Shown: piece by piece, positions 17,119-25,304 of the stretch
Numbering within the stretch: the stretch's first letter is position 1
How the letters are laid out: each line of letters opens with the position of its first letter
IMG/VR virus record: IMGVR_UViG_3300001769_000019
Location: 1 to 47,009 of that record
DNA length: 47,009 nt
Source: a virus
Direction: 5' to 3' (one strand)
Position numbers and translations under genes: made by a program
Notes under the pieces: generated by a model
Told to the model about the DNA's origin: nothing
Database searches by the model: none
What the model saw: the letters and a program-made list of their open reading frames with translations, nothing else

Positions 17119-18021
17119 TGTGACGCTCCGTAGTGTTGAACTGTCCGGTGAGGACAGATGTTGTTTAAAATGTGAAATGATGTTGTGCGAGTTAACCAAC
17201 TCATCAGCTAGGCCTGCATCTACAGCTGCTTGCCCGGTATATGTCTGCGCTTCTGTTTCAAGAACGGTTTCAATAGGTAAACCAATGTTCGTTGCTACCT
17301 TTTCGGCAAACTGTTGGCGCAAGTCATCGCACTGCGTTTTAAAATCTTCATAAACAGATTCGGGCAGGTTTTTATAAGGGTTGCCATCAACCTTGTGAGA
17401 ACCGGAATAAATTAACGTGACCGCCAAGCCTGATTCAGCAAGCATTTCTTCATAGCTTGCATGTATCTGAACAACACCAACAGAACCACTTATGGCTGTC
17501 TGCGTTGTTAAGCGCTTGTCTGCAACGCTGGCAATACACATAGCGCCACTACAAGCCATATCGTCATAAATTGCCCAAACAGGTTTATCACCCTTGTTTT
17601 GTGCAATGTGGTCTGTAGCGTCAAAGCAACCTGCAACAGTGCCGCCAGGCGAATTAATGGCAAGCAATATGCCCTCTACATCAGGATCGGCATTAGCGGC
17701 ATCAAACATGCCAACAATAACGTTGTAGCCGGTAGCCCATGAACTTGAATAACTAAGCTTATGAACTAGCGTTCCCATAACGGGAATAATGGCTATGCCA
17801 TCAATAAAGTGGAAAGGCTTTGAGTCGTAGTTTCGGCCGCTCATACCATACCCCAAAGACGAGGTGCTTATGCGCGGCTTTTCGGTAGCATCAACAGCAC
17901 CTTGATCATCAGTGATTGAAAAACCACCTTTCTGAAGGCGAGACAGAGAGCCAATAAGGTTTCTAGCTGACTTAGCATTCATAGCCAAAAACTGATTGGC
18001 GAGTTGTTCTAACATAGGCAC
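16735..18021 (-). CDS. C: Capsid maturation protease (S49 family, gpC-like) with C-terminal scaffold
   Basis: Protein of 428 residues. Residues about 70-275 are an S49/SppA-type serine peptidase: INSPGGTVAG for the oxyanion region, MACSGAMCIA with Ser158 as probable nucleophile, and SGSHKVDGNPYK with Lys210 as probable general base. The C-terminal about 127 residues are a helical, Ala/Glu-rich scaffold with its own internal start (17118), as lambda C contains Nu3. It cleaves head precursors during assembly. It follows the portal gene and precedes D. Confidence 0.92.
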   Translation of the reverse strand: MPMLEQLANQFLAMNAKSARNLIGSLSRLQKGGFSITDDQGAVDATEKPRISTSSLGYGMSGRNYDSKPFHFIDGIAIIPVMGTLVHKLSYSSSWATGYNVIVGMFDAANADPDVEGILLAINSPGGTVAGCFDATDHIAQNKGDKPVWAIYDDMACSGAMCIASVADKRLTTQTAISGSVGVVQIHASYEEMLAESGLAVTLIYSGSHKVDGNPYKNLPESVYEDFKTQCDDLRQQFAEKVATNIGLPIETVLETEAQTYTGQAAVDAGLADELVNSHNIISHFKQHLSSPDSSTLRSVTMSEQSTSVATESVTAGEEAQAATPATATTENTVDHQARCKAIITAEAAEGRKDLAHHLAFDTDMSVEQALGVLAKAPQQSASAEQGNALDVAMANTEQPNIAAVAEDSEPSEAEQFVQSYKTATGAK

Positions 18022-18040
18022 AAAAAAACCGCTTACGCGG
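18022..18040 (-). terminator. Terminator-like hairpin between portal and protease genes
   Basis: On the - strand CCGC-GTAA-GCGG followed by seven T. The loop is a GNRA tetraloop. The 4-bp stem is short, so it is likely weak and read through by antiterminated late transcription. It starts inside the portal stop codon. Confidence 0.5.
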
Positions 18041-19625
18041 CCTCTCCTTCTGATTCATTGCTGGCGAACTGGTTAACTTGAACCCAGCTAGGCGGGGGTA
18101 AACCCGCCGCTTTTCGTTCTTCGGTTTCACGAATTTGTTGGCTGAATATCTCTTGGTAATCCTCACCCATTGTTGCCAACTCTTTTTCGTAAGTAGAAAG
18201 GCCAGATTCGATTCTTAGAACCGCTTCTTTAACTTCTTTCAGACCATCAATTGCTAGTCGGCCAGAACCAATCCACTCAGCGTTACACCATGCTGCTTTT
18301 CGCTCGTAGAAGTTATACTTAGCTTTGCGCGGCAAGGTGATAATATTTCGACTTACTGCTTCTTCTAGCCATAAAGCAAATACACGGGATGCAAAGCCAG
18401 AGGCGATCACTTTCCTGCGACCCATGAAATAGCGCCAGCTTTCCATCATCGATGCGCGGGCGCTCGAGTAATTTACTTTTGAGTAGTCACGCGCTAATTG
18501 CTCATAACTTACGCCCATGCCTGCAGCGGTATATCGAAGTATTGACGCTTCTAAGTCTGCAAAACCATTGTCTGCATGACCGGGCGTTTTTAAGTTAAGT
18601 GATTCACCGGGGAACAGATGTGGAATTTTAGCGCCGTTCATTTTAACGTTAGCGCCTTGGTGATACTGGCCAGTCATTGCCATCATGGCAGATAACCCTT
18701 TTATTGCAGGGTTATCATTACCCTGCCCTGCGCCTAGTATCATTTGATTCGCAGTTTCTGAATCAAGGTCCGACTCAATTACAGCGGCATACATTGCGTT
18801 AATGATGGCGTTTTGAAGCTTTGTTAATTGCAGCTTATCAATCATGAAAAGCTGTTCCATAACAGAAAGGAACTGGTTTGCCCCTCGCGTTTGCCCATCT
18901 TCACGCGGTTCAAATACATGAATAAACTGCTGGCGACCCCAGCGGGTTTCTCTAGGAACACGGGTCCATTCGCCATAACCATAGCCGTTCAACGATGCAC
19001 CAATGCCATAACGAGGGTTAAGAACATGGTAAGCAACTGCGCTGCTATGGCGGTCTTGTTCTACACCACCACGCAAAAACTGGTTATCTGCCACACCATT
19101 TGGGTTTGAAACACGTTTGGGTGAAACCATCTTGATAGCAGTTCTAAACAAAGAACCAGGGCGGCGGATCCATTCAGCTGCAGCCATCGCTTCACCCAAA
19201 TTAACGTGAGTTGCAACAACTTCACGAACCATCATGGTGAATGTGCGCTTACGCTCTGCATCCAAGTAACAACCTACGTTATCTTCAGCATGCTCTTTAA
19301 ATGCAGCTTCTACATCTACGGCTAAAGCGCGGGCGTCTGCTTCCTGAATGCCGAGTGTTCTCCATTGTGGCTTATAGCTTAAGCGAAATAGCGAGCCGAC
19401 CACGTTATCAACGTGCATTTGCACAGCGCCATTTGCAAAGCCGTGGTTCTTAACAAGATCATCGGCGCGCGCGTTACCCATTTGAAGGTTAGGCAATAAA
19501 GCGGCATCTGCTGATTGAAGCGTGGGGTTCCAGTCTGTTAACTGACCACCAAAACCATGAGCGGCGCCCTTGTAAGATTCGGTCATTGGTTGACCTTTGT
19601 GATCTAATATTTGAACATTTTTCAT
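18033..19625 (-). CDS. B: Portal protein (lambda gpB family)
   Basis: Protein of 530 residues, as lambda gpB (533). Landmarks: AHGFGGQLTDWNPTLQSADAAL, RADDLVKNHGFANGAVQMHVDNVVG, FIHVFEPREDGQTRGANQFL, PGHADNGFADLEASILRYTAAG, and YEQLARDYSKVNYSSARASMMESWR, the family signature. It forms the dodecameric ring through which DNA is packaged. Order W-B-C is as in lambda; the start overlaps the stop of W. Confidence 0.95.
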   Translation of the reverse strand: MKNVQILDHKGQPMTESYKGAAHGFGGQLTDWNPTLQSADAALLPNLQMGNARADDLVKNHGFANGAVQMHVDNVVGSLFRLSYKPQWRTLGIQEADARALAVDVEAAFKEHAEDNVGCYLDAERKRTFTMMVREVVATHVNLGEAMAAAEWIRRPGSLFRTAIKMVSPKRVSNPNGVADNQFLRGGVEQDRHSSAVAYHVLNPRYGIGASLNGYGYGEWTRVPRETRWGRQQFIHVFEPREDGQTRGANQFLSVMEQLFMIDKLQLTKLQNAIINAMYAAVIESDLDSETANQMILGAGQGNDNPAIKGLSAMMAMTGQYHQGANVKMNGAKIPHLFPGESLNLKTPGHADNGFADLEASILRYTAAGMGVSYEQLARDYSKVNYSSARASMMESWRYFMGRRKVIASGFASRVFALWLEEAVSRNIITLPRKAKYNFYERKAAWCNAEWIGSGRLAIDGLKEVKEAVLRIESGLSTYEKELATMGEDYQEIFSQQIRETEERKAAGLPPPSWVQVNQFASNESEGEAA

Positions 19626-19837
19626 TAGAATCTAAAACCTACTGGGGCGCGGCGGCGGTGATTACCGTTAACCTTTAATTCCAGCTCTGCTATATAAGCA
19701 TTGAGCTCATAAAGGTTGGCACTGGTATACTCAACTGACATGCCGCCCTTGTTTATTTTTACAACTCGCGCGCCAGTTACAAGTTTATGCTTTGCCAACT
19801 GGGCTTCTTCAAGCTGTTTTACTTCATTAGCTGCCAT
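19625..19837 (-). CDS. W: Head completion protein (gpW family)
   Basis: Protein of 70 residues (lambda gpW 68). Pattern: N-terminal helix with QLEEAQLAKHKLVTGARVVKI, a beta hairpin GGMSVEYTSANLYELNAY, a second helix IAELELKVNG, and a basic tail RRRAPVGFRF. gpW fills the head-tail connector beneath the portal. It overlaps terminase by 11 bases and abuts the portal gene. Confidence 0.9.
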   Translation of the reverse strand: MAANEVKQLEEAQLAKHKLVTGARVVKINKGGMSVEYTSANLYELNAYIAELELKVNGNHRRRAPVGFRF

Positions 19838-21782
19838 TAAGTAGTTTTCCTAAATCTGCCATGCTGCTGGAGCTTGATTCTTCTGGCTGGGCTTCAGCTG
19901 GTATCGCTGCAAGGGAATCCAAATCAAGGGCTAAATATTGCTGTGCTACCCGTAGCGCGGCTAAATTATAAACTTCACAATCTAGCTTTTCGTTTCTCAC
20001 ACCATCTGGGCAGTGCCACTTATAACTTTTCTGGCCGTTAACAAAAAACGGCTTTTTGTACTCAGCCAGTAACTGCTGGAAGAAAGAAAGGTTGCACCAC
20101 TCTTTCATTGGGAAATGAATGCACCCTGGCTTTCTTAAGCCGGGTTCAGCGGGAACAATTCCCAATCTTTCCGATATTATGTCTTTGGCGTTATCGGTAC
20201 CTACCATAACCAAGTAGACACCGTGAGAATTTTTCTTTTTAGGCTTCGTCGCTATTGGCTTGCCATATTGGCTTGCGCCCTTGCAAGGGAACAAGCGCAT
20301 TACACCGAAGCGTTTGGTGAACTTGTAAACCTCATCGGTATAGTGACCGCCTGAGTCAAAGCAACCGATTGCCCAGTTCATCACTTGACCATTAGCTTTT
20401 TTGTATTGCTTGCGTAGCGGCTTTTCTAGTTGGTCCCAGAAAAGCGGTACGGATGGGTCGCCGTGAACCTCAAAAGCATCTATAACAAAGCTTTCTTCAC
20501 CGGCTGTCCAACCTTTGACAACGAACTCTGCCCAGTGGTCTTGCATGTCACCACCTACCGTGATGAATACAACATCATCAGGAACTTCAGCGCGGTAGTC
20601 TTCACGCCTAGCAAAAAGGTGTTCTGGCTCAGTTTTAGAGCGTTCCACTTCCTCAAACGCTTCGCCAAGGGTCGTATTGATGAAAGACTTAAGCTTCATC
20701 TGGCTGCCTTGGGCCTTGTACCATTCGGTGACAATTCTCGACCAAGGAGAAAAGTTTGAGTAAAGCGAATTTATATACCAGGTAACTGATTCTGGTGTGG
20801 GCGCTATACTCTTTGTTTCTGGAAAACCTTCAGCGTGATAGAACGTAATGCTGTCATAGGTTGCTAATCCTTCGTTGCTCAGCCAATACCCTTTGTGATC
20901 AGCTTCAATAAAATCTGAATATGAAAATGTTTCACTGCAGGTAATACAGCGATACTTTGCTGTTCGAGCTCGCTCTGAACCTTCCAGTTCGCTGTTCCAC
21001 TCCAAACCGTACTTGCTGTCTTTACCACCAAATATTAACGTTTGATGTGTACCGCAGTGTGGGCAAGGTATGTAGCGTTTGAAGTATTGTTCTGACTCTT
21101 CGGCGGCCTCTGTGATTTGGCACTCGCCTTTTATCGTGGGCGTAGAGCCCCGTATTGATTTACCGAACGCTGAGCCTTCCAAGCGTTTATCGCCAAGGAA
21201 AGTGGCAGAACCTTCGCCTTCAATATCTCTATCGAATTTTGAAAGTTCGTCATATATCGATAAATCTAGGGATTTCTCACGATAGTTTTTAGCCGCCTTA
21301 CCACCCATCAAGAACAATTCACGGCGGTTAGTAAACGCCTTATTCTCAATGGTGTTTTGCTTACTCTTTTTGTTTAAGTAAGGAAATATTGCGCGCAATG
21401 GCCCAACATCGCGAAGCATAGGGTCGATATGCTTTTTACTAAAGCCGTCTCGCGCACCATCATCTGGTTGCCAAACACCTATGTTTCGTTTTTTGTGCTC
21501 AATGAAGTAACCAATAGCCGCACAAATCAGTTTGGTGTAACCAACTCGCGCCGACTTTAACCAGTTAACCTCTTTAATATCGTCGTTGCACATTGAGTTC
21601 AGAATTGCTATCTGACTCGGTGCGGTCTTCCATGGCCCCTCAATGTAAGAGGATTCAGGAGACATATAAAAATGTTTATCTGCCCATTCAACACCAGTAA
21701 GTGGTGGCGAACGGTAAAGAACTTTCGCACCCTCTTGCAGCGCTTTCTTAAACTTTCGCCTCTGCCTGAGTGATAACGTCAT
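19827..21782 (-). CDS. A: Terminase large subunit (lambda gpA family)
   Basis: Protein of 651 residues (lambda gpA 641). The N-terminus has LTGVEWADKHFYMSPESSYIEGPW and the ATPase P-loop variant VNWLKSARVGYTKL (about 73-85). A zinc-type Cys set follows (CPHCGT, CITC). Nuclease-domain residues appear in VFITVGGDMQDHWAEFVVKGW and the later IGCFDSGGHYTDEVYKF. It cuts cos and drives packaging. It overlaps Nu1 by 35 bases. Confidence 0.95.
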   Translation of the reverse strand: MTLSLRQRRKFKKALQEGAKVLYRSPPLTGVEWADKHFYMSPESSYIEGPWKTAPSQIAILNSMCNDDIKEVNWLKSARVGYTKLICAAIGYFIEHKKRNIGVWQPDDGARDGFSKKHIDPMLRDVGPLRAIFPYLNKKSKQNTIENKAFTNRRELFLMGGKAAKNYREKSLDLSIYDELSKFDRDIEGEGSATFLGDKRLEGSAFGKSIRGSTPTIKGECQITEAAEESEQYFKRYIPCPHCGTHQTLIFGGKDSKYGLEWNSELEGSERARTAKYRCITCSETFSYSDFIEADHKGYWLSNEGLATYDSITFYHAEGFPETKSIAPTPESVTWYINSLYSNFSPWSRIVTEWYKAQGSQMKLKSFINTTLGEAFEEVERSKTEPEHLFARREDYRAEVPDDVVFITVGGDMQDHWAEFVVKGWTAGEESFVIDAFEVHGDPSVPLFWDQLEKPLRKQYKKANGQVMNWAIGCFDSGGHYTDEVYKFTKRFGVMRLFPCKGASQYGKPIATKPKKKNSHGVYLVMVGTDNAKDIISERLGIVPAEPGLRKPGCIHFPMKEWCNLSFFQQLLAEYKKPFFVNGQKSYKWHCPDGVRNEKLDCEVYNLAALRVAQQYLALDLDSLAAIPAEAQPEESSSSSMADLGKLLNGS

Positions 21783-22263
21783 CGATTATATCGTCCAAGT
21801 AATCATCAAGATTCGACGCCTCGTTTTGATGCTTGATGGTTTCGGACTTTATGAAGTCGATAATCCTCTGCTCTATTTCTGGGTGTCGTCTTTTGATATT
21901 TGGTGCTAGTGAATCTAGCGTTGCGCCAACTTGGGCTAATATTTTTGCTAGAACATCTCGCGCAGCTTCTACAGGAATTGCGCGGCCTTCCAAAATTTCG
22001 TTCTTGATCTGCTGGGTGATTCGTTGCTGTTGAGTGAGCATTGCCCGCTCAAGTTCGAGATCTATTGTTTCGCCGCCAAGGTTAACTCGGTTGTTGTTTT
22101 TCTTAAGTTCGTTTTCAATGCGATTTTCAACCACATCCTGAACCCTAAAAAACGTTTGGCGTCCCACCTTCTTGTGTGGCTTCACACCCCATTTATCAAA
22201 GGCCTGAGTGGAAATGCCTAATGACTCAGCCATGTTCTTTTTGTTGAGTAAATGCGAGTCCAT
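21748..22263 (-). CDS. Terminase small subunit (Nu1-like)
   Basis: Protein of 171 residues (lambda Nu1 181). The N-terminal winged helix reads NKKNMAESLGISTQAFDKWG, then KVGRQTFFRVQDVVENRI, the DNA-recognition pattern of Nu1. The C-terminal half is helical and acidic for contact with gpA. It would bind cosB in the adjacent non-coding region upstream. Its 3' end overlaps the large subunit. Confidence 0.9.
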   Translation of the reverse strand: MDSHLLNKKNMAESLGISTQAFDKWGVKPHKKVGRQTFFRVQDVVENRIENELKKNNNRVNLGGETIDLELERAMLTQQQRITQQIKNEILEGRAIPVEAARDVLAKILAQVGATLDSLAPNIKRRHPEIEQRIIDFIKSETIKHQNEASNLDDYLDDIIDDVITQAEAKV

Positions 22264-22471
22264 GGTTTGTGCTTTTTCAGTGACGCTTTAGGCGATAACT
22301 AAACAACCTAGAGCGAAAATGAGTCATAAATAGCGAAAGTTTGCGCTGCTACGTACCCGTAACAAAAAAAGATGCTGGAAAGTACCTTTTTTATTGACAT
22401 TTCTATCGTCCTCGATTTTTTTTGGCACGGTCTTTGTCGTGCTTTCGCCGATTACACAAGTAGTGTAAGGA
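22264..22471. other. Putative cos region
   Basis: A 208-bp gap upstream of Nu1, the location of cos in lambda. It contains a dyad GCACG-8 nt-CGTGC (22425-22442) that could mark the nicking site, T/A-rich tracts, and three copies of TTTCGC (read on the - strand as ACTTTCGCTAT and ATTTTCGCTCT near 22330 and 22313, and inverted near 22444) that could be small-terminase sites. No sequence match to lambda cosN is claimed; assignment rests on position and symmetry. Confidence 0.45.
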
Positions 22472-23125
22472 TTAGCGCGGCTGCACTTTGTTTTTAGTTG
22501 CCAGTCTTATCTGGTTGCGCACGGCATCAGCCATGTTCTTTTTAAACCTAACGTCTGCCATACTTTTAAGCTTGGCTTGCATTGGTTTTGATTTGAATTC
22601 GACTCTGATTGATGGGCCAGTGATTGACTTAAGTGGGGTCTGACCGCTGCCCTTCCGAGCGAACACCAGGTACTTACCTGAGCCCCTACCTTTACCAATG
22701 AATGTTCCATCGTATGTTTTGCTTTTGCCCCATGCTCTAGCCTTTACGCCTTTGGCGCGATACTTACCTTTTCGACCACTCTTTAATGTCTTGCGGTGGT
22801 TGAAGTGGTTAGGCTTACGCAATGATGGAGATACAAAACTAATAAGGTTTGATGCTCTACCCTCTGAAGAATCGACGGTAGCAAACTGCTTATTGCGTGT
22901 AGCTTTGAACTTAAAGTTATCTGATGGACCAGATATCTTAGCGCGCACTTCTTTCTGCTGGATGCCGGTCTTCTTGCTGACTTCACGAACCGCGTCGGTC
23001 TTAGTGCCTCGGCCAGTTCGGTTAAGTGCTTGAACCGTTGCCTTTGGTACAGCTGATTGCTTGATAGCCTGTAGGTCTTTGGTTAGTGCTGCAATTTCAT
23101 TCTTGAAACTGATTTGCATTGTCAC
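22472..23125 (-). CDS. Minor tail protein Z-like
   Basis: Protein of 217 residues, strongly basic. It resembles lambda gpZ (192): an N-terminal helix with AVPKATVQALNRTGRGTKTDAV, REVSKKTGIQQKEVRAKI, a basic middle, and a C-terminal helix FKKNMADAVRNQIRLA. gpZ is needed for tail completion and DNA positioning. Unlike lambda, where Z sits next to U, here it lies on the other side of cos, after the lysis genes. Overlaps the 95-residue gene upstream by 4 bases. Confidence 0.75.
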   Translation of the reverse strand: MTMQISFKNEIAALTKDLQAIKQSAVPKATVQALNRTGRGTKTDAVREVSKKTGIQQKEVRAKISGPSDNFKFKATRNKQFATVDSSEGRASNLISFVSPSLRKPNHFNHRKTLKSGRKGKYRAKGVKARAWGKSKTYDGTFIGKGRGSGKYLVFARKGSGQTPLKSITGPSIRVEFKSKPMQAKLKSMADVRFKKNMADAVRNQIRLATKNKVQPR

Positions 23126-23409
23126 ACCCTACCAGTTATTGGCCTGAGTCCATCTTCAGGGTTACCGCGCTCAAAGGTTAAGAACTCAAAGTTATTATGC
23201 TTAAGGTAAGCCCTAATCGCTTTTCTTACTTCTAATGTTATTGAGCCGTAACCATTAAAAAGCCTTGCCGTTCTATCGCCAGCATGTGTTACGTTGACAT
23301 TGAATACTAAGCGAGTTCTTGCTTCGCAATCATATATTTTTAGGGTTGCGCCAGTCAGTTCTGACTCTACTACTAACCCATCTATTGATTTGATGGTTGA
23401 GTAGGCCAT
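23122..23409 (-). CDS. Hypothetical protein
   Basis: Protein of 95 residues, unrecognised. It is predicted as a small beta domain followed by a helix (GSITLEVRKAIRAYLKHNNFEFLTFERG). It lies between the lysis genes and the gpZ-like gene and overlaps the latter by ATGA-type coupling. A head-tail or tail accessory role is possible from its pairing with gpZ. This is inference. Confidence 0.55.
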   Translation of the reverse strand: MAYSTIKSIDGLVVESELTGATLKIYDCEARTRLVFNVNVTHAGDRTARLFNGYGSITLEVRKAIRAYLKHNNFEFLTFERGNPEDGLRPITGRV

Positions 23410-23422
23410 GACTACCCCTTAG

Positions 23423-23662
23423 TTATTTACTCACCTGAAGGATGCGATCGAGTTTAGAGTCAATGCTATCTAGGCGCTTTTCGATTCTGCGCGCGTCTTC
23501 AATACGCTGTTGCTGCAAGAACTCAATGTCCTGCTCGGCAGCTGCTATGCGTTTATCGAAATCCGAAAGGTACTGAATGCCACCTACTAAAAGAACGATA
23601 GTGGTGATGATATGGCCTACGGAAATAGACTTCTCGATGTGGAATTTGTTCTCTGTGCTCAT
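23423..23662 (-). CDS. Small membrane-anchored coiled-coil protein of the lysis cassette
   Basis: Protein of 79 residues: short N-terminus, one membrane helix (about 17-34, HIITTIVLLVGGIQYL), then a coiled coil (AAAEQDIEFLQQQRIEDARRIEKRLDSI split over 45-75). The topology resembles an i-spanin in miniature, or a holin accessory. No lipoprotein partner is nested in it. It starts on the stop of the holin gene. Function is inferred only from topology and place. Confidence 0.55.
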   Translation of the reverse strand: MSTENKFHIEKSISVGHIITTIVLLVGGIQYLSDFDKRIAAAEQDIEFLQQQRIEDARRIEKRLDSIDSKLDRILQVSK

Positions 23663-24141
23663 TAGTTACGAGCCGCTATTAACTTCGTTTTATCGCTGCT
23701 TGAACGGGTTGTTCCGTACCAATATTGCATAGCGTTCGACCATTCTTTTACAACCACGCCTAGTAACATGAACAATACGTCTTTTGATGCATCTGGCACA
23801 GGCGCAAAAAAAAGCAGATAAACTACCAGTACAACGAATAAAGTGAGTGCGATTGATAATGCTGCTGGCATTCTGCTGTCTTTATGACTTAAGCGAGCGT
23901 TCTGCTTGTCTTTTAAGTACAGCTCTTGAAGCTTAGTTTCGTTATTCGACTCGACTTCTTTAAGCTTAAGCGCTGCGTTTGGGTCTGCTTGGATAGCTGC
24001 AGCAATATCGTTAGGCGTTTCTTTTGTGCCGAACTTGCTCGCTAAAATTGTGCCGAACGCCGCACCTGATGGACCACCAAGAACACCGCCTAACAGTGGC
24101 GCATAATCCGCTACTTGTTTACCTAGTTCTTGCCAGTTCAT
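23662..24141 (-). CDS. Holin, 3TM family
   Basis: Protein of 159 residues with the pattern of the 3TM phage holin family: N-terminal Gly-rich hydrophobic stretch (PLLGGVLGGPSGAAFGTILA), a helix with IAAAIQADPNAALKLKEVE, the KQNARLSHKDSR turn, then two membrane helices (about 90-114 and 118-140), and the terminal WYGTTRSSSDKTKLI. It would make the inner-membrane lesion that releases the endolysin. It overlaps the endolysin by 4 bases. Confidence 0.75.
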   Translation of the reverse strand: MNWQELGKQVADYAPLLGGVLGGPSGAAFGTILASKFGTKETPNDIAAAIQADPNAALKLKEVESNNETKLQELYLKDKQNARLSHKDSRMPAALSIALTLFVVLVVYLLFFAPVPDASKDVLFMLLGVVVKEWSNAMQYWYGTTRSSSDKTKLIAARN

Positions 24142-24554
24142 TGAAATTCACCTGTAACCATTTGGTCGTAAAGTTCTTTAGCGCGGTTTGGTGTCTGCAT
24201 AGCCCAGCGACTATTAAGCATTTCTTTACCAGCTAATTCGTATTCGTGACGGCGAACAGCTTCAAGCATATTCTTGAAACCAAGAAGGCCATTGAAACCA
24301 AGCTGAAAGGCCATGTTGATCAATACTGCTTTACGAGCATCGTTCTGACTATCTAACAGGCCAGCATCAAAAAGCCTTTCTTCTACTTCGCAGATATCAC
24401 GAAGAAGCATTTCTTCTGCTTCAGATTTGTTTATGCCCTTATCTTCAAGATTGCGACCATAACCAATTGTTAGCTTACCGGCAGTACATTTATAAGGCTT
24501 AAGCTTCAAGCCTTCGTGCCGCTTCAATTGATTGATGGTTGATTGATAATTCAT
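24138..24554 (-). CDS. Endolysin, T4-type lysozyme (GH24)
   Basis: Protein of 138 residues with the GH24 lysozyme core. RHEGLKLKPYKCTAGKLTIG holds catalytic Glu14 and Thr29; the T4 Asp20 position is Cys23 here. GYGRN and a C-terminal helix SRWAMQTPNRAKELYDQM follow the family pattern. There is no signal-anchor sequence, so release through the holin is expected. It cleaves the MurNAc-GlcNAc bond of peptidoglycan. First gene after the late promoter and terminator. Confidence 0.92.
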   Translation of the reverse strand: MNYQSTINQLKRHEGLKLKPYKCTAGKLTIGYGRNLEDKGINKSEAEEMLLRDICEVEERLFDAGLLDSQNDARKAVLINMAFQLGFNGLLGFKNMLEAVRRHEYELAGKEMLNSRWAMQTPNRAKELYDQMVTGEFQ

Positions 24555-24571
24555 GTCTTTTCTTAGGGCAT

Positions 24572-24602
24572 AAAAAAAGCCCCAACATGATGAAGGGGCT
24601 TT
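24572..24602 (-). terminator. Intrinsic terminator ahead of the lysis genes (tR'-like)
   Basis: On the - strand AAAGCCCC, 10-nt loop, GGGGCTTT, then a T-run. It lies between the putative late promoter and the endolysin start, the place of lambda tR'. Late transcription would have to be antiterminated through it, fitting the Q-like gene upstream. Confidence 0.85.
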
Positions 24603-24629
24603 GTATGTAACTGTTACCAGAATACAAAT

Positions 24630-24638
24630 ATTATGGCA
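24630..24638 (-). promoter_or_regulatory. Candidate late promoter (extended -10)
   Basis: On the - strand TGC-CATAAT, an extended -10 (TGN plus hexamer), with start near 24623. No good -35 is seen; two 14-bp direct repeats lie just upstream instead. A terminator follows about 20 bases after the start, as at lambda pR'. Confidence 0.5.
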
Positions 24639-24656
24639 CTTTTTGGGGGGTAAAAA

Positions 24657-24691
24657 AACGCAACATCTGGCGAATTAAACGCAACATCTGG
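24657..24691. repeat. Two 14-bp direct repeats, 21-bp period, upstream of the late promoter
   Basis: AACGCAACATCTGG at 24657-24670 and again at 24678-24691 (+ strand). Relative to the predicted start they centre near -41 and -62, two helical turns apart, on one face of the helix. They look like sites for an activator or the Q-like protein. Confidence 0.7.
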
Positions 24692-24722
24692 TGAAATCGT
24701 AAAATAACTAACCTTTTTTCAG

Positions 24723-25061
24723 CTATAAAAATGCAATAAGCATGTTTTCTGCCTCACGAATATAATAATCATCGCGATGCCTTTGCTTAATGTATTTATC
24801 TTTTACCGCCGTTCGACACCTAAGAGACAGCCTATCTATCGCTTTACCTATCTCATCTATATGCGGGGGTACGTAGAAGTTATCAGCCTGGTGACTGAAA
24901 AGATGCAAGTCAGAAGATATCTGAACTTGTGTTCTCATTATCTCGCATATCCTTGCGGTAACTGACTGGCGAGCATAACCCTGCCCCATTTCAGCATTAG
25001 CCCAGAACGAACCCCATACGCGCAAATCTTTGCGAACCTGTTTAATCGTTTTAAGCGGCAT
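24723..25061 (-). CDS. Antiterminator Q-like protein
   Basis: Protein of 112 residues resembling the phage antitermination Q family: LRVWGSFWANAEMGQGYA near the N-terminus and a C-terminal helical part DEIGKAIDRLSLRCRTAVKD with KYI, in which the L-R-x-A-x-x-x-x-Y pattern resembles a sigma-like helix. Position immediately before the late promoter, terminator and lysis genes supports a late gene switch. It overlaps the XRE gene upstream by 11 bases. Call is from motif recall and context. Confidence 0.65.
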   Translation of the reverse strand: MPLKTIKQVRKDLRVWGSFWANAEMGQGYARQSVTARICEIMRTQVQISSDLHLFSHQADNFYVPPHIDEIGKAIDRLSLRCRTAVKDKYIKQRHRDDYYIREAENMLIAFL

Positions 25062-25275
25062 GAGGTAACCCCTCTAGCTCAGAAATGGTGAAGTGAAGGG
25101 TTTTAATAATTAAGTCAACATCATCATAACTTGGACGAGCTCTGCCAGCCTCCCAATTATAGATGGTATTAACTGCGAATCCTGTAAGTTCGGCCAGTTC
25201 TGCGCGGTTATACCCGCGCATTGTTCTAGCTAACTTAACCAGCTTACCGCCTTTTGTTATCTTGTTGTCAGTCAT
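25051..25275 (-). CDS. XRE-family helix-turn-helix protein
   Basis: Protein of 74 residues that is almost only an HTH of the XRE type: LVKLARTMRGYNRAELAELT, then GFAVNTIYNWEAGRARPSYD as turn and recognition helix. It overlaps the Q-like gene and so may tune entry into late transcription. DNA target unknown. Confidence 0.8.
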   Translation of the reverse strand: MTDNKITKGGKLVKLARTMRGYNRAELAELTGFAVNTIYNWEAGRARPSYDDVDLIIKTLHFTISELEGLPHAA

Positions 25276-25304
25276 AGCGCCCCCTTTACTCTATTGTACC
25301 TATT

